Shown here: positions 26,701 to 35,691 of the stretch, piece by piece
How the letters are laid out: each line of letters starts with the position of its first letter
Numbering within the stretch: position 1 is the stretch's first letter
NCBI GenBank assembly: GCA_024644535.1
Contig: JAHEKX010000001.1
Location: forward strand, 62,001-126,000
Length of the DNA stretch: 64,000 nt
Direction: 5' to 3'
DNA from: Gammaproteobacteria bacterium
GTDB taxonomy: Bacteria; Pseudomonadota; Gammaproteobacteria; Pseudomonadales; Halieaceae
Position numbers and translations under genes: made by a program
Notes under the pieces: model-generated
What the model was told of the DNA's origin: nothing
The model's database searches: none
Seen by the model: the letters and a program-made list of their open reading frames with translations, nothing else

Positions 26701-28509
26701 CGTAAAATCTTGTATCCAAAATTGCCCCGCCGCTTCAGTGAAAATTCTATAAGGGCGCTCGGACAACACTCGAAGCCCCATTGATTCTAGCACCGGCAAG
26801 ACATCAGAAAGAGGCAGCGAATCGCCACGATGATACAGCCTTAAGGTTAATTCTCCCATGCCAGCGCTTGACGAATACAGTACCGGCGTTAAAGGCTCAT
26901 CCGCACTGAGTTGATCTAAAATCAGTACGTCATCCGCAGCGATATCGGGCGCAAAATCGCTTTGATATCCCAAACTAAAATACTGACCGTACCGACTCAC
27001 CAAGCTCTGCGCCTGCTTTCTGCCACACAGATCGCGCAATCGAGCCTGTAAGCGCTCCATCCAGCCTTGAGTAATGTCTTGGACTTCAGATTCCAAATCT
27101 GCCGCAGAATAACGCGCTAGCTCTACCGGATCGCAACGGAAAACAAAGTGAACTCGAACCAATACAGATTCAGAGAATTGTGTCGAGAATTCAGCCTCTG
27201 TGGCGCCAAGCGCCAGCATTAAGCTAGCTTGAATACGCTCACGCAACTGCGTGTTATAAAGCTCTCTTGGGACATAAACCAAACAATTCGCAAAGCCTGT
27301 CTTTACATCGCGACGCATAAATAAGCGTGTTTGCCTGCGCTCTTGAATGCGGTTGATTGCGGTTACATTTTCTAACAGCGCTTGCAGGCCTGACTGAAAC
27401 AGTTCATCGCGGGGGTATAACTCGATGACGCGCAACAATTCACGCCCTTCGTGCTCTTGCTCATCAAAACCGGCCCGCTCTAATAAGTCAGTAATTCGAC
27501 CGCGCAACCACGGAACGTCACGAGGATCTTGACTATAGGCTGCGAAAGTCAGCAGGATCAAAAAACGGTGAACACGTCGACATACGCCGGTTTCATCGGG
27601 AATAGCGATATCTATCATGTCCGGATAAGCCCACCGATGCACCCTGCTACGGGCCGATGATTTACCAAAGCGAATCACGCCCGCCTCGCCGATGAACTCA
27701 CCCAGACACTCTGGACTGGCATCTCGGCTGACATCACTGTGAGCGGGGTATTGCAGCAAGCCAAGTGCCTCAGAAACAGATATTTGCCCCAGCTTAAGCG
27801 CTTCAAAATACTGGTACCCAAGCAAAGTTGCCTTACCTTGAGCGAACCACTTAAGCAATTCCGCGATCTCGGTACTGGGGGTGGACCTCGTCAAAATTTC
27901 TTCTTGCGCGGCGGCCAGTTTCGCTTGAATGGGCCCAAAGCTCGACACAACGGCATCCACCTCTATTATCACATCGGATAACTCAGGCAGTACAACCGTG
28001 TCCAACACCGCAGACTCCTGTTGCTCTACTTCAAAGTACAAAACACTGATGGGTGTGCCTTTACTGGTACCAACGCGTCGTTTGTGGGTGTTCGTGCCCT
28101 CAACTAGAGAAATCGTAAGGTTGCATGAAGTAAGCCAATCAATACTGATATTCAGTCGGTGAAGGGCGCCGCGCACAGACGCCGTGCAAAAAGGCATCTG
28201 AGGGCACACCACAACAATTGCGCTATTGTCACCACCCCAACCATGATTATCACGATCGGGCGTAAACGCCTGAATATCGATTGAGTCATCGACCCATGTG
28301 TTAATTTGACTCTGCAACCATACGACTCTTGCGGCCAAATCCTCTGTAGAATGGCGACCCAAATCCTCAGAACCCAAACTCTCATATAAGGCATGCGCTA
28401 ACTTTATCTGCGAGCTTTGAGTCTCGTGACTTTCACTCCGGCATCGCAAATAGTTTACTAGCTCATCAAGCCTTTGTTCTTTTGTCAGCAGCGGAGACAT
28501 AGATTTCAT
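23707..28509 (-). CDS. gdhB: NAD-specific glutamate dehydrogenase, large (180 kDa) type
   Basis: About 1600 residues, the length of pseudomonad GdhB. The catalytic domain lies in the second half: LRGGPVARGGLRWSDR, DFRTEVLGLVKAQQVKN, VPVGAKGGFV (catalytic Lys), IGIGDMSGDVFGNGLLLS (NAD fold) and ELGAKVVGEGGNLGMTQ. The long N-terminal arm carries ACT-like regulatory domains. The ATG at 28509 (or 28500, MSPLL) is chosen because the open frame further upstream is Cys/Tyr-rich and unlike the family. The enzyme oxidatively deaminates glutamate to 2-oxoglutarate with NAD, feeding amino-acid carbon into the TCA cycle; in relatives it is activated by arginine or aspartate. Divergent from the MoxR operon across about 180 bp. 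Confidence 0.95.
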   Translation of the reverse strand: MKSMSPLLTKEQRLDELVNYLRCRSESHETQSSQIKLAHALYESLGSEDLGRHSTEDLAARVVWLQSQINTWVDDSIDIQAFTPDRDNHGWGGDNSAIVVVCPQMPFCTASVRGALHRLNISIDWLTSCNLTISLVEGTNTHKRRVGTSKGTPISVLYFEVEQQESAVLDTVVLPELSDVIIEVDAVVSSFGPIQAKLAAAQEEILTRSTPSTEIAELLKWFAQGKATLLGYQYFEALKLGQISVSEALGLLQYPAHSDVSRDASPECLGEFIGEAGVIRFGKSSARSRVHRWAYPDMIDIAIPDETGVCRRVHRFLILLTFAAYSQDPRDVPWLRGRITDLLERAGFDEQEHEGRELLRVIELYPRDELFQSGLQALLENVTAINRIQERRQTRLFMRRDVKTGFANCLVYVPRELYNTQLRERIQASLMLALGATEAEFSTQFSESVLVRVHFVFRCDPVELARYSAADLESEVQDITQGWMERLQARLRDLCGRKQAQSLVSRYGQYFSLGYQSDFAPDIAADDVLILDQLSADEPLTPVLYSSSAGMGELTLRLYHRGDSLPLSDVLPVLESMGLRVLSERPYRIFTEAAGQFWIQDFTLQYRYSHEIIVDDVKVDVESAFLAMWQGTAEVDAFNQLIVGAGLSWRDVAVLRAYARYSKQILFSYNPDFMAATLCQHMELAALLIKAFHAKFDPDSASEWSVASERFTALFEQGLDQVANLGEDRVLRHYWSLLEATVRSNFFLSDGFAFGSHFAFKFKPALLGNMVKPVPYREIYVYSPRVEGVHLRGGPVARGGLRWSDRTEDFRTEVLGLVKAQQVKNAVIVPVGAKGGFVARQVNSSMGREQRNAEGIACYRLFVRALLELTDNQIGGAVVRNLDLVAHDGDDPYLVVAADKGTATFSDIANQMAADFNFWLGDAFASGGSVGYDHKKMGITARGAWVSVQRHFHELGVDVQRDPVVTIGIGDMSGDVFGNGLLLSKSLLLVAAFNHKHIFIDPNPDAATSFEERLRLFTESTNGWADYKQSLISDGGGVFERSAKRISLSKPMQALLQTDAATLTPNELIHLLLKAKVDLLWNGGIGTYVKASTESHLEVGDKAGDALRVNGAELGAKVVGEGGNLGMTQRGRIEYCLAGGRCNTDFIDNAGGVDCSDHEVNIKIFLNALVEQGLLNPTARAARLESYTEAVTRHVLHNNRSQTLALSLLAQDSHERVLEYQQLIEELNGIDVLDRELEFLPSNDEIAERRAQGRGLTRPELAVLLSASKSHLKRLLHSDELAQDDAFLPWVERSFPSALIDEFGSYLEQHRLYTSILATQLANDMVNRLGPNVYFRQLHATGASPEEFARCYVMALSVFDLEHLWSMLVKDVKFDTPEQMYRGLMQLSQLLKRTFRWFLRNPVEAGALPEAVAKFKSGINALLMVGSLNNTELIGDQRRHRQLEWQSLIDDPRLCNLLSHSDYAHLYPGLVQDAAALNCSLEDLAQLFFDLDRTLELDVLTRTLLNTSVDSEWRVLARDAYLEQIVDIQLSLCRAIISATTQAKFTAQGVIRQWSEDQRIALKRWEDVVAQLKAVQAPDFAVYAVVLRELSELARAAQAQ

Positions 28510-28688
28510 TACCCTTAACCGACAATTCGCTAGATAGCGCTTGATTTTTGACTTACAACCCTCATAGTACCTAGAACTTTTTGGGCACATCAGAGTCATA
28601 ACAAACACATGCTCATAGGGACAAGGGCATGCGCTTGTACTGGTACAAATCATACGCCCGAAATCACAGGCATGAAATAGGAGATACT

Positions 28689-29645
28689 GTGGCACAGTCG
28701 GAAATCCGCTCACTCGAAAACTGGTTATCGCAGCAAATTGTCGGCCAAGCGCATTTAGTTAATCGCCTCGTCATTGCCCTGCTTGCCGACGGTCACTTAT
28801 TGGTAGAAGGTGCACCGGGGCTTGCGAAAACGCGGGCCATAAAATCATTAGCAGACGGTATCGAGGGTGACTTCCACCGCATTCAGTTTACGCCCGACTT
28901 GCTTCCCGGAGACGTGACAGGCACCGAGATTTACCGTCCACAAGACGGCACCTTCCAATTCCAGCAAGGGCCCATTTTTCACAACCTCGTACTCGCCGAT
29001 GAGATCAACAGAGCGCCTGCCAAAGTGCAATCGGCGTTGCTCGAGGCCATGGCCGAGCGACAGATTTCTGTCGGCAGTCAAACTTATGCTTTACCCCCAC
29101 TGTTTCTTGTAATGGCAACACAGAACCCCATCGAGCAAGAAGGTACCTACCCGCTTCCAGAGGCTCAGCTTGACCGCTTTTTGATGCACGTTAAAGTCGA
29201 CTATCCCAATGCCGAGGCCGAGCGGCAGATCTTGGCTATATCGCGGCAAGAAGCCAAGGGGGCACCCGACTTAACACAGCTGGAGTTAAGCCAAACCAGT
29301 ATTTTTGCTGCCCGACAAGCGGCGCTTGCGCTTCACATGAGCGAGGCCGTAGAGACCTACATCGTGCAACTCATCATGGCAACTCGCCAGCCCAGTGCTT
29401 ATTCGCCCGAACTTGCCGCATGGATTGAATTTGGGGCAAGCCCTCGTGCCACAATCGCCTTGGACCGCTGTGCCAGAGTACACGCTTGGTTAGCGGGGCG
29501 TGACTTTGTAACACCGGAGGACGTTCTTGCCATCGCGCCAGACGTGCTCAGGCATCGCATATTGCAAAGTTTTGAAGCTGAAGCCAACGGCATAACCACA
29601 GACATCATTATCGAGCAACTACTGCGCTTAGTACCTATTGGATGA
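28689..29645 (+). CDS. MoxR-family AAA+ ATPase
   Basis: 318 residues from a GTG at 28689, chosen because AGGAG at 28679-28683 sits 5 bases before it and the protein then begins like other MoxR proteins; an upstream ATG at 28629 in the same frame has no such site. LVEGAPGLAKTRAIK is Walker A, LADEINRAP Walker B, MATQNPIEQEGTYPLPEAQLDRF sensor 1 with the family signature. MoxR ATPases act as chaperones that load metals or assemble complexes with von Willebrand A proteins. First gene of the six-gene Bat-type operon; overlaps the next gene by 4 bp. Confidence 0.95.
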   Translation: MAQSEIRSLENWLSQQIVGQAHLVNRLVIALLADGHLLVEGAPGLAKTRAIKSLADGIEGDFHRIQFTPDLLPGDVTGTEIYRPQDGTFQFQQGPIFHNLVLADEINRAPAKVQSALLEAMAERQISVGSQTYALPPLFLVMATQNPIEQEGTYPLPEAQLDRFLMHVKVDYPNAEAERQILAISRQEAKGAPDLTQLELSQTSIFAARQAALALHMSEAVETYIVQLIMATRQPSAYSPELAAWIEFGASPRATIALDRCARVHAWLAGRDFVTPEDVLAIAPDVLRHRILQSFEAEANGITTDIIIEQLLRLVPIG

Positions 29646-30589
29646 TGAGATATCAGGAACTCTCGAGTACGGCACCCAAAGGCGCGCACTGCGATTTGAA
29701 TGCTTTGCTCGCAACCCGATACCTTGCGCGCAACCTTAACCTACACGCACGCAAGCCTGCACTGGCGCTACTAGCCGGTCAGCAGAGCAGCGCACGCCGT
29801 GGCCGTGGCTTAGACTTTGACGAAGTCCGTAAGTACTACCCCGGTGACGACGTCCGCTCTATTGATTGGCGAGTCACAGCGCGGACCGGCGACGCCCACA
29901 CTAAGCTGTTCAAGGAAGAACGAGAACGGCCGGTGCTGATCGCCGTAGATCAACGCAATAGTTTGTTCTTCGGCTCACAAACCTGCATGAAGTCAGTGTG
30001 GGCCGCCGAGTTTGCGGCGACTGTTGCCTGGGCGGCCCTTGAGAATGGGGATCGCATTGGCGGCTTAATTACCGGGCAAACAGAGCACTGTGAATTGCGC
30101 CCTAAAGCCTCGCGCAGCGGAGTGTTACATTTTCTTCAAAACTTACTCACACTCAACCAAGCCCTGCCGGATCAATCAAGTCAATCCACCGGCTTGGACT
30201 TTACCGAGCAACTGCTGGCTTTACGACGTATTAGTCGACCTGGAACGCATATCTTTATTGTCAGTGATTTCGCGGATTACGCGAGCTCACAACACTTACC
30301 TCACCTCAGCTATTTAGCCCGCCACAACCGCATCACTCTATGCCTGGTGAGCGACCCCTTGGAGGCTGTGGCACCACCCCCAGGGTACTATCAGCTCACA
30401 GATGGCGAGAGCACCGCGGGGCTCGATACAGACTCGGCTAAGGTGCGGGAAGCCTATGCGCTGATTTTTGAGAATCGGCTTAGGGCCCTGCGCGACGATT
30501 GCTTGAAGACAGCAATTCCACTGATCGAGGCCAAAACTACCGATGCTGTGACGGAGGTGTTACGGCCCCTGTTCGGAGCACGTCGATGA
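29642..30589 (+). CDS. DUF58 domain protein
   Basis: 315 residues. GRGLDFDEVRKYYPGDDVRSIDWRV near residue 55 is the DUF58 hallmark; the rest has a von Willebrand A-like fold (VLIAVDQRNSLFFGS, IFIVSDF). No membrane segment. Always found beside MoxR, and thought to be the adaptor between the ATPase and the VWA membrane proteins. ATGA overlaps on both sides (with MoxR and with DUF4381) point to tight translational coupling. Confidence 0.94.
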   Translation: MMRYQELSSTAPKGAHCDLNALLATRYLARNLNLHARKPALALLAGQQSSARRGRGLDFDEVRKYYPGDDVRSIDWRVTARTGDAHTKLFKEERERPVLIAVDQRNSLFFGSQTCMKSVWAAEFAATVAWAALENGDRIGGLITGQTEHCELRPKASRSGVLHFLQNLLTLNQALPDQSSQSTGLDFTEQLLALRRISRPGTHIFIVSDFADYASSQHLPHLSYLARHNRITLCLVSDPLEAVAPPPGYYQLTDGESTAGLDTDSAKVREAYALIFENRLRALRDDCLKTAIPLIEAKTTDAVTEVLRPLFGARR

Positions 30590-31080
30590 ACCCACAAGAC
30601 CCATTGGCCCAGTTGCGGCCGCTGCAATTGCCCGAGGCTGATTTCAGTTGGCCTTTAGCGCCAGGCTGGTGGTTACTTGCGGCGCTTACCTGTATTGCCC
30701 TGATCGCGGCAATCTCAGCCCTATCCCGCTACTATCAGCGCCGAGCTGTACTTCGCCAAGCGCGGGCCGAACTGCGAAAAATCGCTGACCGCTGGTGCGA
30801 TAGCGCGAGCAGCGAAGACGCAGTAGTCGCTATCAACGCGCTATTAAAAGCCACTGCTCTGCACTACCAAAAGGATCCGACTATCGCGTCTTTTGCCCAG
30901 AAACAGTGGCAGGAGTGGCTTCAAAACACGACCGTTAAACGACATCAAGATACCTGTAAATTCGACTTTGCGTCGCAACTATACTCGGGAAATCAAACAC
31001 TGCTGTGGTCTAACCGCGAAGCCACTTTACAGGACTGCGAGCGCTGGCTGGCGGGGCACAAGGGGCGACACTATGCTTGA
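30586..31080 (+). CDS. DUF4381 membrane protein
   Basis: 164 residues from the ATG at 30586, which overlaps the DUF58 stop by 4 bp. It begins DPLAQLRPLQLPEADFSWPLAPGWW, then one membrane helix at about residues 25-47, then a charged cytoplasmic part with WQEWLQNT and YSGNQTLLWSN. Conserved only in gammaproteobacterial MoxR/Bat clusters; a scaffold role is inferred. Confidence 0.9.
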   Translation: MNPQDPLAQLRPLQLPEADFSWPLAPGWWLLAALTCIALIAAISALSRYYQRRAVLRQARAELRKIADRWCDSASSEDAVVAINALLKATALHYQKDPTIASFAQKQWQEWLQNTTVKRHQDTCKFDFASQLYSGNQTLLWSNREATLQDCERWLAGHKGRHYA

Positions 31081-32092
31081 GTGGACTTGGCCCTGGGCGT
31101 TGGCACTGCTTCCCCTACCTATTCTACTGATCTTTTTGCGGTCGAGGGAAAGCTCGCCAGATGCCGCGCTCTGGGTACCACAATTCCGCTTGTGGCAGTC
31201 AATTGGTCATGTGTCTAGCGGGCCAAGCTCTCTATTCAAACGGCACAATTTTTGGCTGCAACTTGTGATTTGGTGCGCTCTAGTTGTGGCTTTAGCACGT
31301 CCACACTGGATTGGAGAACCCATTTTGCTGCCACAAAGCGGACGCGACTTATTGTTGGCGGTAGATATCTCGGGCAGCATGCGTGTTGAAGACATGGTCA
31401 TTGCCAATCAGGCCGTACGCCGTATTGATGCAGTGCGCGATATCGGAGCCGAGTTTATCGAGCGCCGCGAGGGCGACAGGGTCGGATTAATCCTGTTTGG
31501 CAGCAGAGCTTACATGCAATCACCTCTTAGCTTTGACCGCGACACCGTGAAGCAGTTTTTGGCCGAAGCGCAAATAGGCTTTGCCGGCAGTGAAACGGCA
31601 ATCGGCGACGCACTAGGCCTGGCAGTAAAACGTCTGCGCGACAAAGAGGATGGCGATCGGGTGGTGATTTTGTTGACCGACGGCCAAGATACCGCCTCTA
31701 GCGTTGACCCGTTAGATGCCACCGCACTAGCCGCCAATTACGGCGTAAAAGTCTACACCATTGGCATCGGCGCTGACGAAATGCTGGTGCCGAGTTTATT
31801 TGGTAATCGGCGGGTTAACCCGTCGGCTGAACTTGATGAAGAAACTCTGTCGGCTATGGCAGAATCTACCGGAGGGCGCTATTTCCGCGCACGCTCGCCC
31901 GAAGAACTGGCTAAAATCTACGATTTACTCGACCTACTTGAACCGACTCAAACCGACGGCGCAACTTACCGTCCGCAGCAGTCTATGCTGCATTGGCCAC
32001 TCGGTGCCGCCTGGCTGTTCAGCATGATCTGGCTTCTGAGCCAAATCAATTTGCAGCGCACCGTAAAAGGAGATGCGAATGAGCGTGCCTGA
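31073..32092 (+). CDS. BatA-like von Willebrand A membrane protein
   Basis: 339 residues from the ATG at 31073 (8-bp overlap with DUF4381). Two N-terminal helices (WALALLPLPILLIFL and LVIWCALVVALARP) bracket a short BatA domain; VDISGSM near residue 104 is the metal-ion-dependent adhesion site, completed by LTDGQD near 205, and IYDLLDLLEPT comes before a last helix. VWA domain faces the periplasm. Known in Bacteroides as part of the aerotolerance complex; in gammaproteobacteria linked to stress tolerance. Confidence 0.92.
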   Translation: MLEWTWPWALALLPLPILLIFLRSRESSPDAALWVPQFRLWQSIGHVSSGPSSLFKRHNFWLQLVIWCALVVALARPHWIGEPILLPQSGRDLLLAVDISGSMRVEDMVIANQAVRRIDAVRDIGAEFIERREGDRVGLILFGSRAYMQSPLSFDRDTVKQFLAEAQIGFAGSETAIGDALGLAVKRLRDKEDGDRVVILLTDGQDTASSVDPLDATALAANYGVKVYTIGIGADEMLVPSLFGNRRVNPSAELDEETLSAMAESTGGRYFRARSPEELAKIYDLLDLLEPTQTDGATYRPQQSMLHWPLGAAWLFSMIWLLSQINLQRTVKGDANERA

Positions 32093-33947
32093 TTTGCATT
32101 TTTTACGGCCTGAGTGGCTGTGGTTACTGCTACCCACTGTGTTTTTTGTTGTAGTTCTGTTACGCCAAAAAACGCGACGCAGCGCTTGGTCTGATATTAT
32201 CGCGCCGCACCTACTCACGCACTTACAGTCTGCCACACACACCAAGCAAACCCAGCACATAGCTAAGCTGTTGGGGCTGGCGTGGTTGCTCGGCATTATT
32301 GGTGCCGCAGGCCCCTCTTGGGAACAAACACCGGTTCCAGTATCGCAGCAAAAAGCAGCTTACGTTATTGTTCTAGACCTAAGCTACTCGATGTACGCTG
32401 AAGATATTCAGCCCTCCCGCATCGTGAAAGCGAAACAAAAAATCCGCGATCTTTTGAGCCTTCCACAAGACACACAAGTTGCCTTGGTCGCATACTCTGG
32501 CGAGGCGCACGTCGTGACTCCCCTTACTGATGATTTGGGCACCATCGAAAACCTAATACCAGCGTTAAACCCCACTATGATGCCCGTTCCCGGCAGCAAC
32601 CCTATAGATGCCTTCGAACGCGCGAAAGAGCTGCTCAGCTCATCTGGTGTGCCCGGTGGTAGCGTCTTGTGGCTGACCGATGATATCGAAACCAGCCAAG
32701 CGGCTGAGCTTTCCGACTGGCTAGATCAAGCGGGCACCCGTTTGGTTACGATGGCAGTGGGAACACCCGCGGGGGCGCCAATCCCACTGGGTAACGGCGG
32801 CTTTTTGCGCGACCAAAATTCTGAGATTGTGGTCCCTGCTGTGCCCATCGCGCGACTGCAAGAGCTCACCGCGAGCCATGGTGGCTTGTTCTCTAACTTG
32901 ACGCTAGACGATACCGATGTTCTGGCAGCGGTAGAATTTATGAGCGTCGCCGAAAAGCTTAATCGAACTGAAATCGAACGTCAGGCCGATACCTGGGCGG
33001 ACGCAGGCTTTTGGCTGATCATACCGTGGGTAGTTGTCATGTTAGCTCAGTTCGCACGCAACCCCAGCGGTCGCCTCGCGGGCATCATGGCAATAGGCTG
33101 GCTTGCTACCCTATTCCACCCCTTAGAGGTACAAGCGCAAGACTGGCGGTCGCTATGGAAAACACCTAACCAGCGTGCAGCAGAACTCCTCCCTACCGAT
33201 CCATCGGCCGCCGCTGAAATTTTTGAAGACCCAACATGGGCGGCCATTGCCGCTTACCAAGCAGAGGATCACGAGCAAGCGAAAGCACGTTTTGAAGCTC
33301 TTGAGACTTCATCAGCCACCGATTGGTACAACTTAGGTAACGCGCGGGCGAAAGCGGGCCAGCTAGAGGCAGCCTTGGAGGCTTACAACCAGTCGATATC
33401 GCGGTCGGAAACGGAGGATGCTGTGTTCAACCGCGATTTGATCCAGCGTCTCTTGAATCAACAGCAGCAACAGCAAAACCAGGATATGGATCAGCAAGGA
33501 GACGGATCACAGTCGCAGAACGATCAGAACAACTCAGAAACCGATGGCAGCTCTGGTCAGCAAGAGCAAAGCGAAGATCAGAAGTCGGAGGGCGAGTCTG
33601 GTGCCAGCGACGGCTCAGAGCAAGCTTCAAATCCGGAACAAGACCAACAGCAAGAAAAGGCCCAAACTCAAAGCCAGCAAAATCAGAATGGCCAGCAGGC
33701 GCAGGACAGCCAGCAGCCAGCTCAACAGCAAGCTTCCGCCCAAGATTCTATCGACCAAGAACAACAAGCTATGGCCCAACAAGCCATTCAAGAAACGCGC
33801 GAAAATCAAGAGCAGCAGCAGGCTATGGAGCAATGGATACGACGCATCGAAGATGACCCATCAGGCTTATTACGCGAAAAATTCCGTTACGAAAGTGAAC
33901 GACGTCAAAATCAAAACAGGCCAAGAAATGACAAAAAGATTTGGTAA
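32079..33947 (+). CDS. fused BatB (VWA) / BatC (TPR) protein with Gln-rich tail
   Basis: 622 residues. The ATG at 32079 is 6 bases after AGGAG (68-72), better placed than 32073. Helices at residues 15-33 and 65-80, a VWA domain with VLDLSYSMYAED (DxSxS) and WLTDD, a helix near 325, a TPR pair around 410-450 (DWYNLGNARAKAGQLEAALEAYNQ), then a 120-residue low-complexity run of Gln, Asp, Ser and Glu, ending in IEDDPSGLLREKFRYE, the typical BatC end. In Bacteroides BatB and BatC are separate proteins; here they are one. The Gln-rich run is likely disordered and its length may vary between strains. Confidence 0.9.
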   Translation: MSVPDLHFLRPEWLWLLLPTVFFVVVLLRQKTRRSAWSDIIAPHLLTHLQSATHTKQTQHIAKLLGLAWLLGIIGAAGPSWEQTPVPVSQQKAAYVIVLDLSYSMYAEDIQPSRIVKAKQKIRDLLSLPQDTQVALVAYSGEAHVVTPLTDDLGTIENLIPALNPTMMPVPGSNPIDAFERAKELLSSSGVPGGSVLWLTDDIETSQAAELSDWLDQAGTRLVTMAVGTPAGAPIPLGNGGFLRDQNSEIVVPAVPIARLQELTASHGGLFSNLTLDDTDVLAAVEFMSVAEKLNRTEIERQADTWADAGFWLIIPWVVVMLAQFARNPSGRLAGIMAIGWLATLFHPLEVQAQDWRSLWKTPNQRAAELLPTDPSAAAEIFEDPTWAAIAAYQAEDHEQAKARFEALETSSATDWYNLGNARAKAGQLEAALEAYNQSISRSETEDAVFNRDLIQRLLNQQQQQQNQDMDQQGDGSQSQNDQNNSETDGSSGQQEQSEDQKSEGESGASDGSEQASNPEQDQQQEKAQTQSQQNQNGQQAQDSQQPAQQQASAQDSIDQEQQAMAQQAIQETRENQEQQQAMEQWIRRIEDDPSGLLREKFRYESERRQNQNRPRNDKKIW

Positions 33948-35652
33948 TTTCACCCCAATTTTGTGGATAACCAGCTTCTGTTTGCTGCACTTCAGCGCAT
34001 TATCCGATGCTGCAATCGAAGCGCGCCTAGATCGAACACAGCTCGCACTGGGCGACATCGTTACCTTAACCATCAGCTCTGACGGTTCTAACGATCTCAA
34101 GCAAATCGATCTTGCGCCACTCGAGCAAAATTTTGAGGTCTTGGGTCAATCGAGTTCCAGCAACATGCAAATTATTAATGGGTCGATGTCTCGCTCGGTT
34201 ACTTTGCGTTTAGACATCACGCCGAAACGCCAGGGCAATTTACAAATACCTGTGCTCCAAGCAGGCTCTGATCTAACGCAGGCGATTGCAGTCAGCGTTG
34301 GACCACCTGTGGTCGCAACCAGCGGCGACTCTACCTTAAATTTCCGCGCCCAAGTCGATCAACAAGCTGTATACGTGCAAGGCCAATTACATCTGACGGT
34401 GACGATAGAGCGTGCAGTTAACCTTGATGATTTAAACGTCTCGGAGCTTAACATCGAGAACGCCTACGTTCACACGCTCGAGCAACAAACCTTTCAACGA
34501 ACAATTGCCGGCAAACCTTGGATTATTCACGAGCTACGCTACGCGATCTTCCCCGAACGCTCGGGAACGCTGACCATCCCGAGCTTACGCCTAAGCGGCC
34601 GTGAAATCGTGGGCGGCGGAGGTTTGTTTTCTCGTTCTAGATCAGGCCGTTTGTTAACACGCAATACTGAACCTCTGATTATCGAGGTAAAACCCATACC
34701 CTACAACTACCCCAACGATGCACCATGGTTGGTTGCCGAGCGAATTACACTTAACGATAGCCTAGACGCAGTAACAGAAATTACTGCGGGCCAAGCGCTG
34801 ACACGCACGATTAAATTGTCGGGCCAAGGAGTGCAGGGCGTGCAACTACCCCCTATCGCGCAGCAGCTTCCCGATCAACTAAAGACCTACCCAGACCAGC
34901 CCATCATTCGCGATCAAGAAAGCCGCGACAACCTTCAGGCGGAGCGCATAGAAAGCACAGCCATTATTGCGTCTGGACCCGGCAACATTACCCTTCCCGA
35001 GATTCGTGTCATGTTTTGGAATAGCAAAACCAATGCCCTAGACAACGCTGTCTTACCATCGCGCACACTGCAAGTTCAGCCCAGAGCGGACCAAACCCCC
35101 AATGGCGAGCGTCCGCGCGATGCTTTTGTGATGGGTCCACCTCCCGCGCGCGATGCCAACCCGAGCGAGGCATTGGCGTTCGATGAAACAACGTTAGTCG
35201 AACAAGACAAGGCCAAACTATGGCGGTGGGTAAGCGCTGCCTTAGCCGTCATCTGGCTAATCACACTTATTTGGGCTCTGCATAGCCGTAAACAAGGCGT
35301 CGCTAGGCCAACAAGTCAACCCAACAACTTAAGCACCAACAGCCCTTTACAAAGCGCCATAAACGCAGCTAGAAATAACGATGCCGGCACCTGCATACAG
35401 CAACTCCACCGCTTGACCAAAAATATCAGCGCAGAGCAACCTGGGCTTACGCTTGAAGCGCTGGGTAAAGCCATTAACTCAGCCGAGCTTGAACAGGCAA
35501 TACAAGTGCTCTTAGCGTCTCGGTACGGCACGAACCCGCAGGCTTGGAAAGGCAACAAACTTGCGCAACTGCTGCGAGACAAGCGGCAATCTCTGCAAAA
35601 TTTGCAGCTACAAGGGCAAAACAAAGGCGCCTTAACTTTGTATCCGATGTAA
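33928..35652 (+). CDS. BatD-like protein
   Basis: 574 residues from the ATG at 33928 (20-bp overlap with the BatB/C gene). A signal peptide (WITSFCLLHFSALSDA) leads to EARLDRTQLALGDIVTLTI, several beta-sandwich repeats with SGQGVQGVQLPPI, and one membrane helix at about residues 430-450 (WRWVSAALAVIWLITLIWAL) followed by a short cytoplasmic part. BatD is the periplasmic partner of the VWA proteins. Last gene of the operon; a long reading starting at 33544 in the same frame is rejected because it merely reads the Gln-rich DNA out of frame. Confidence 0.9.
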   Translation: MTKRFGNFTPILWITSFCLLHFSALSDAAIEARLDRTQLALGDIVTLTISSDGSNDLKQIDLAPLEQNFEVLGQSSSSNMQIINGSMSRSVTLRLDITPKRQGNLQIPVLQAGSDLTQAIAVSVGPPVVATSGDSTLNFRAQVDQQAVYVQGQLHLTVTIERAVNLDDLNVSELNIENAYVHTLEQQTFQRTIAGKPWIIHELRYAIFPERSGTLTIPSLRLSGREIVGGGGLFSRSRSGRLLTRNTEPLIIEVKPIPYNYPNDAPWLVAERITLNDSLDAVTEITAGQALTRTIKLSGQGVQGVQLPPIAQQLPDQLKTYPDQPIIRDQESRDNLQAERIESTAIIASGPGNITLPEIRVMFWNSKTNALDNAVLPSRTLQVQPRADQTPNGERPRDAFVMGPPPARDANPSEALAFDETTLVEQDKAKLWRWVSAALAVIWLITLIWALHSRKQGVARPTSQPNNLSTNSPLQSAINAARNNDAGTCIQQLHRLTKNISAEQPGLTLEALGKAINSAELEQAIQVLLASRYGTNPQAWKGNKLAQLLRDKRQSLQNLQLQGQNKGALTLYPM

Positions 35653-35655
35653 GGC

Positions 35656-35681
35656 CCACAGTGCAACGCTTTGCACTGTGG
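35656..35681. terminator. strong hairpin between the Bat operon and pepN
   Basis: CCACAGTGCAA-CGCT-TTGCACTGTGG: perfect 11-bp stem and 4-base loop, lying 4 bp after the BatD stop and 10 bp after the convergent pepN stop. No long T run on either side, but its place between convergent genes makes a two-way terminator or mRNA 3'-end stabiliser likely. Confidence 0.65.
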
Positions 35682-35691
35682 CACCAAGCAC

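Noticed and set aside
28510-28713. Upstream extension of gdhB
   Set aside because: The added 68 residues are Cys/Tyr-rich and unlike the family; with the ATG at 28509 the protein has the usual length, and the extra stretch covers the divergent promoter region.
33544-33927. Long plus-strand reading that would extend BatD upstream by 128 codons
   Set aside because: It reads the Gln-rich coding DNA of the BatB/C gene in another frame, giving Lys/Arg/Ser-rich text with no signal peptide. The ATG at 33928 starts a proper BatD signal sequence.
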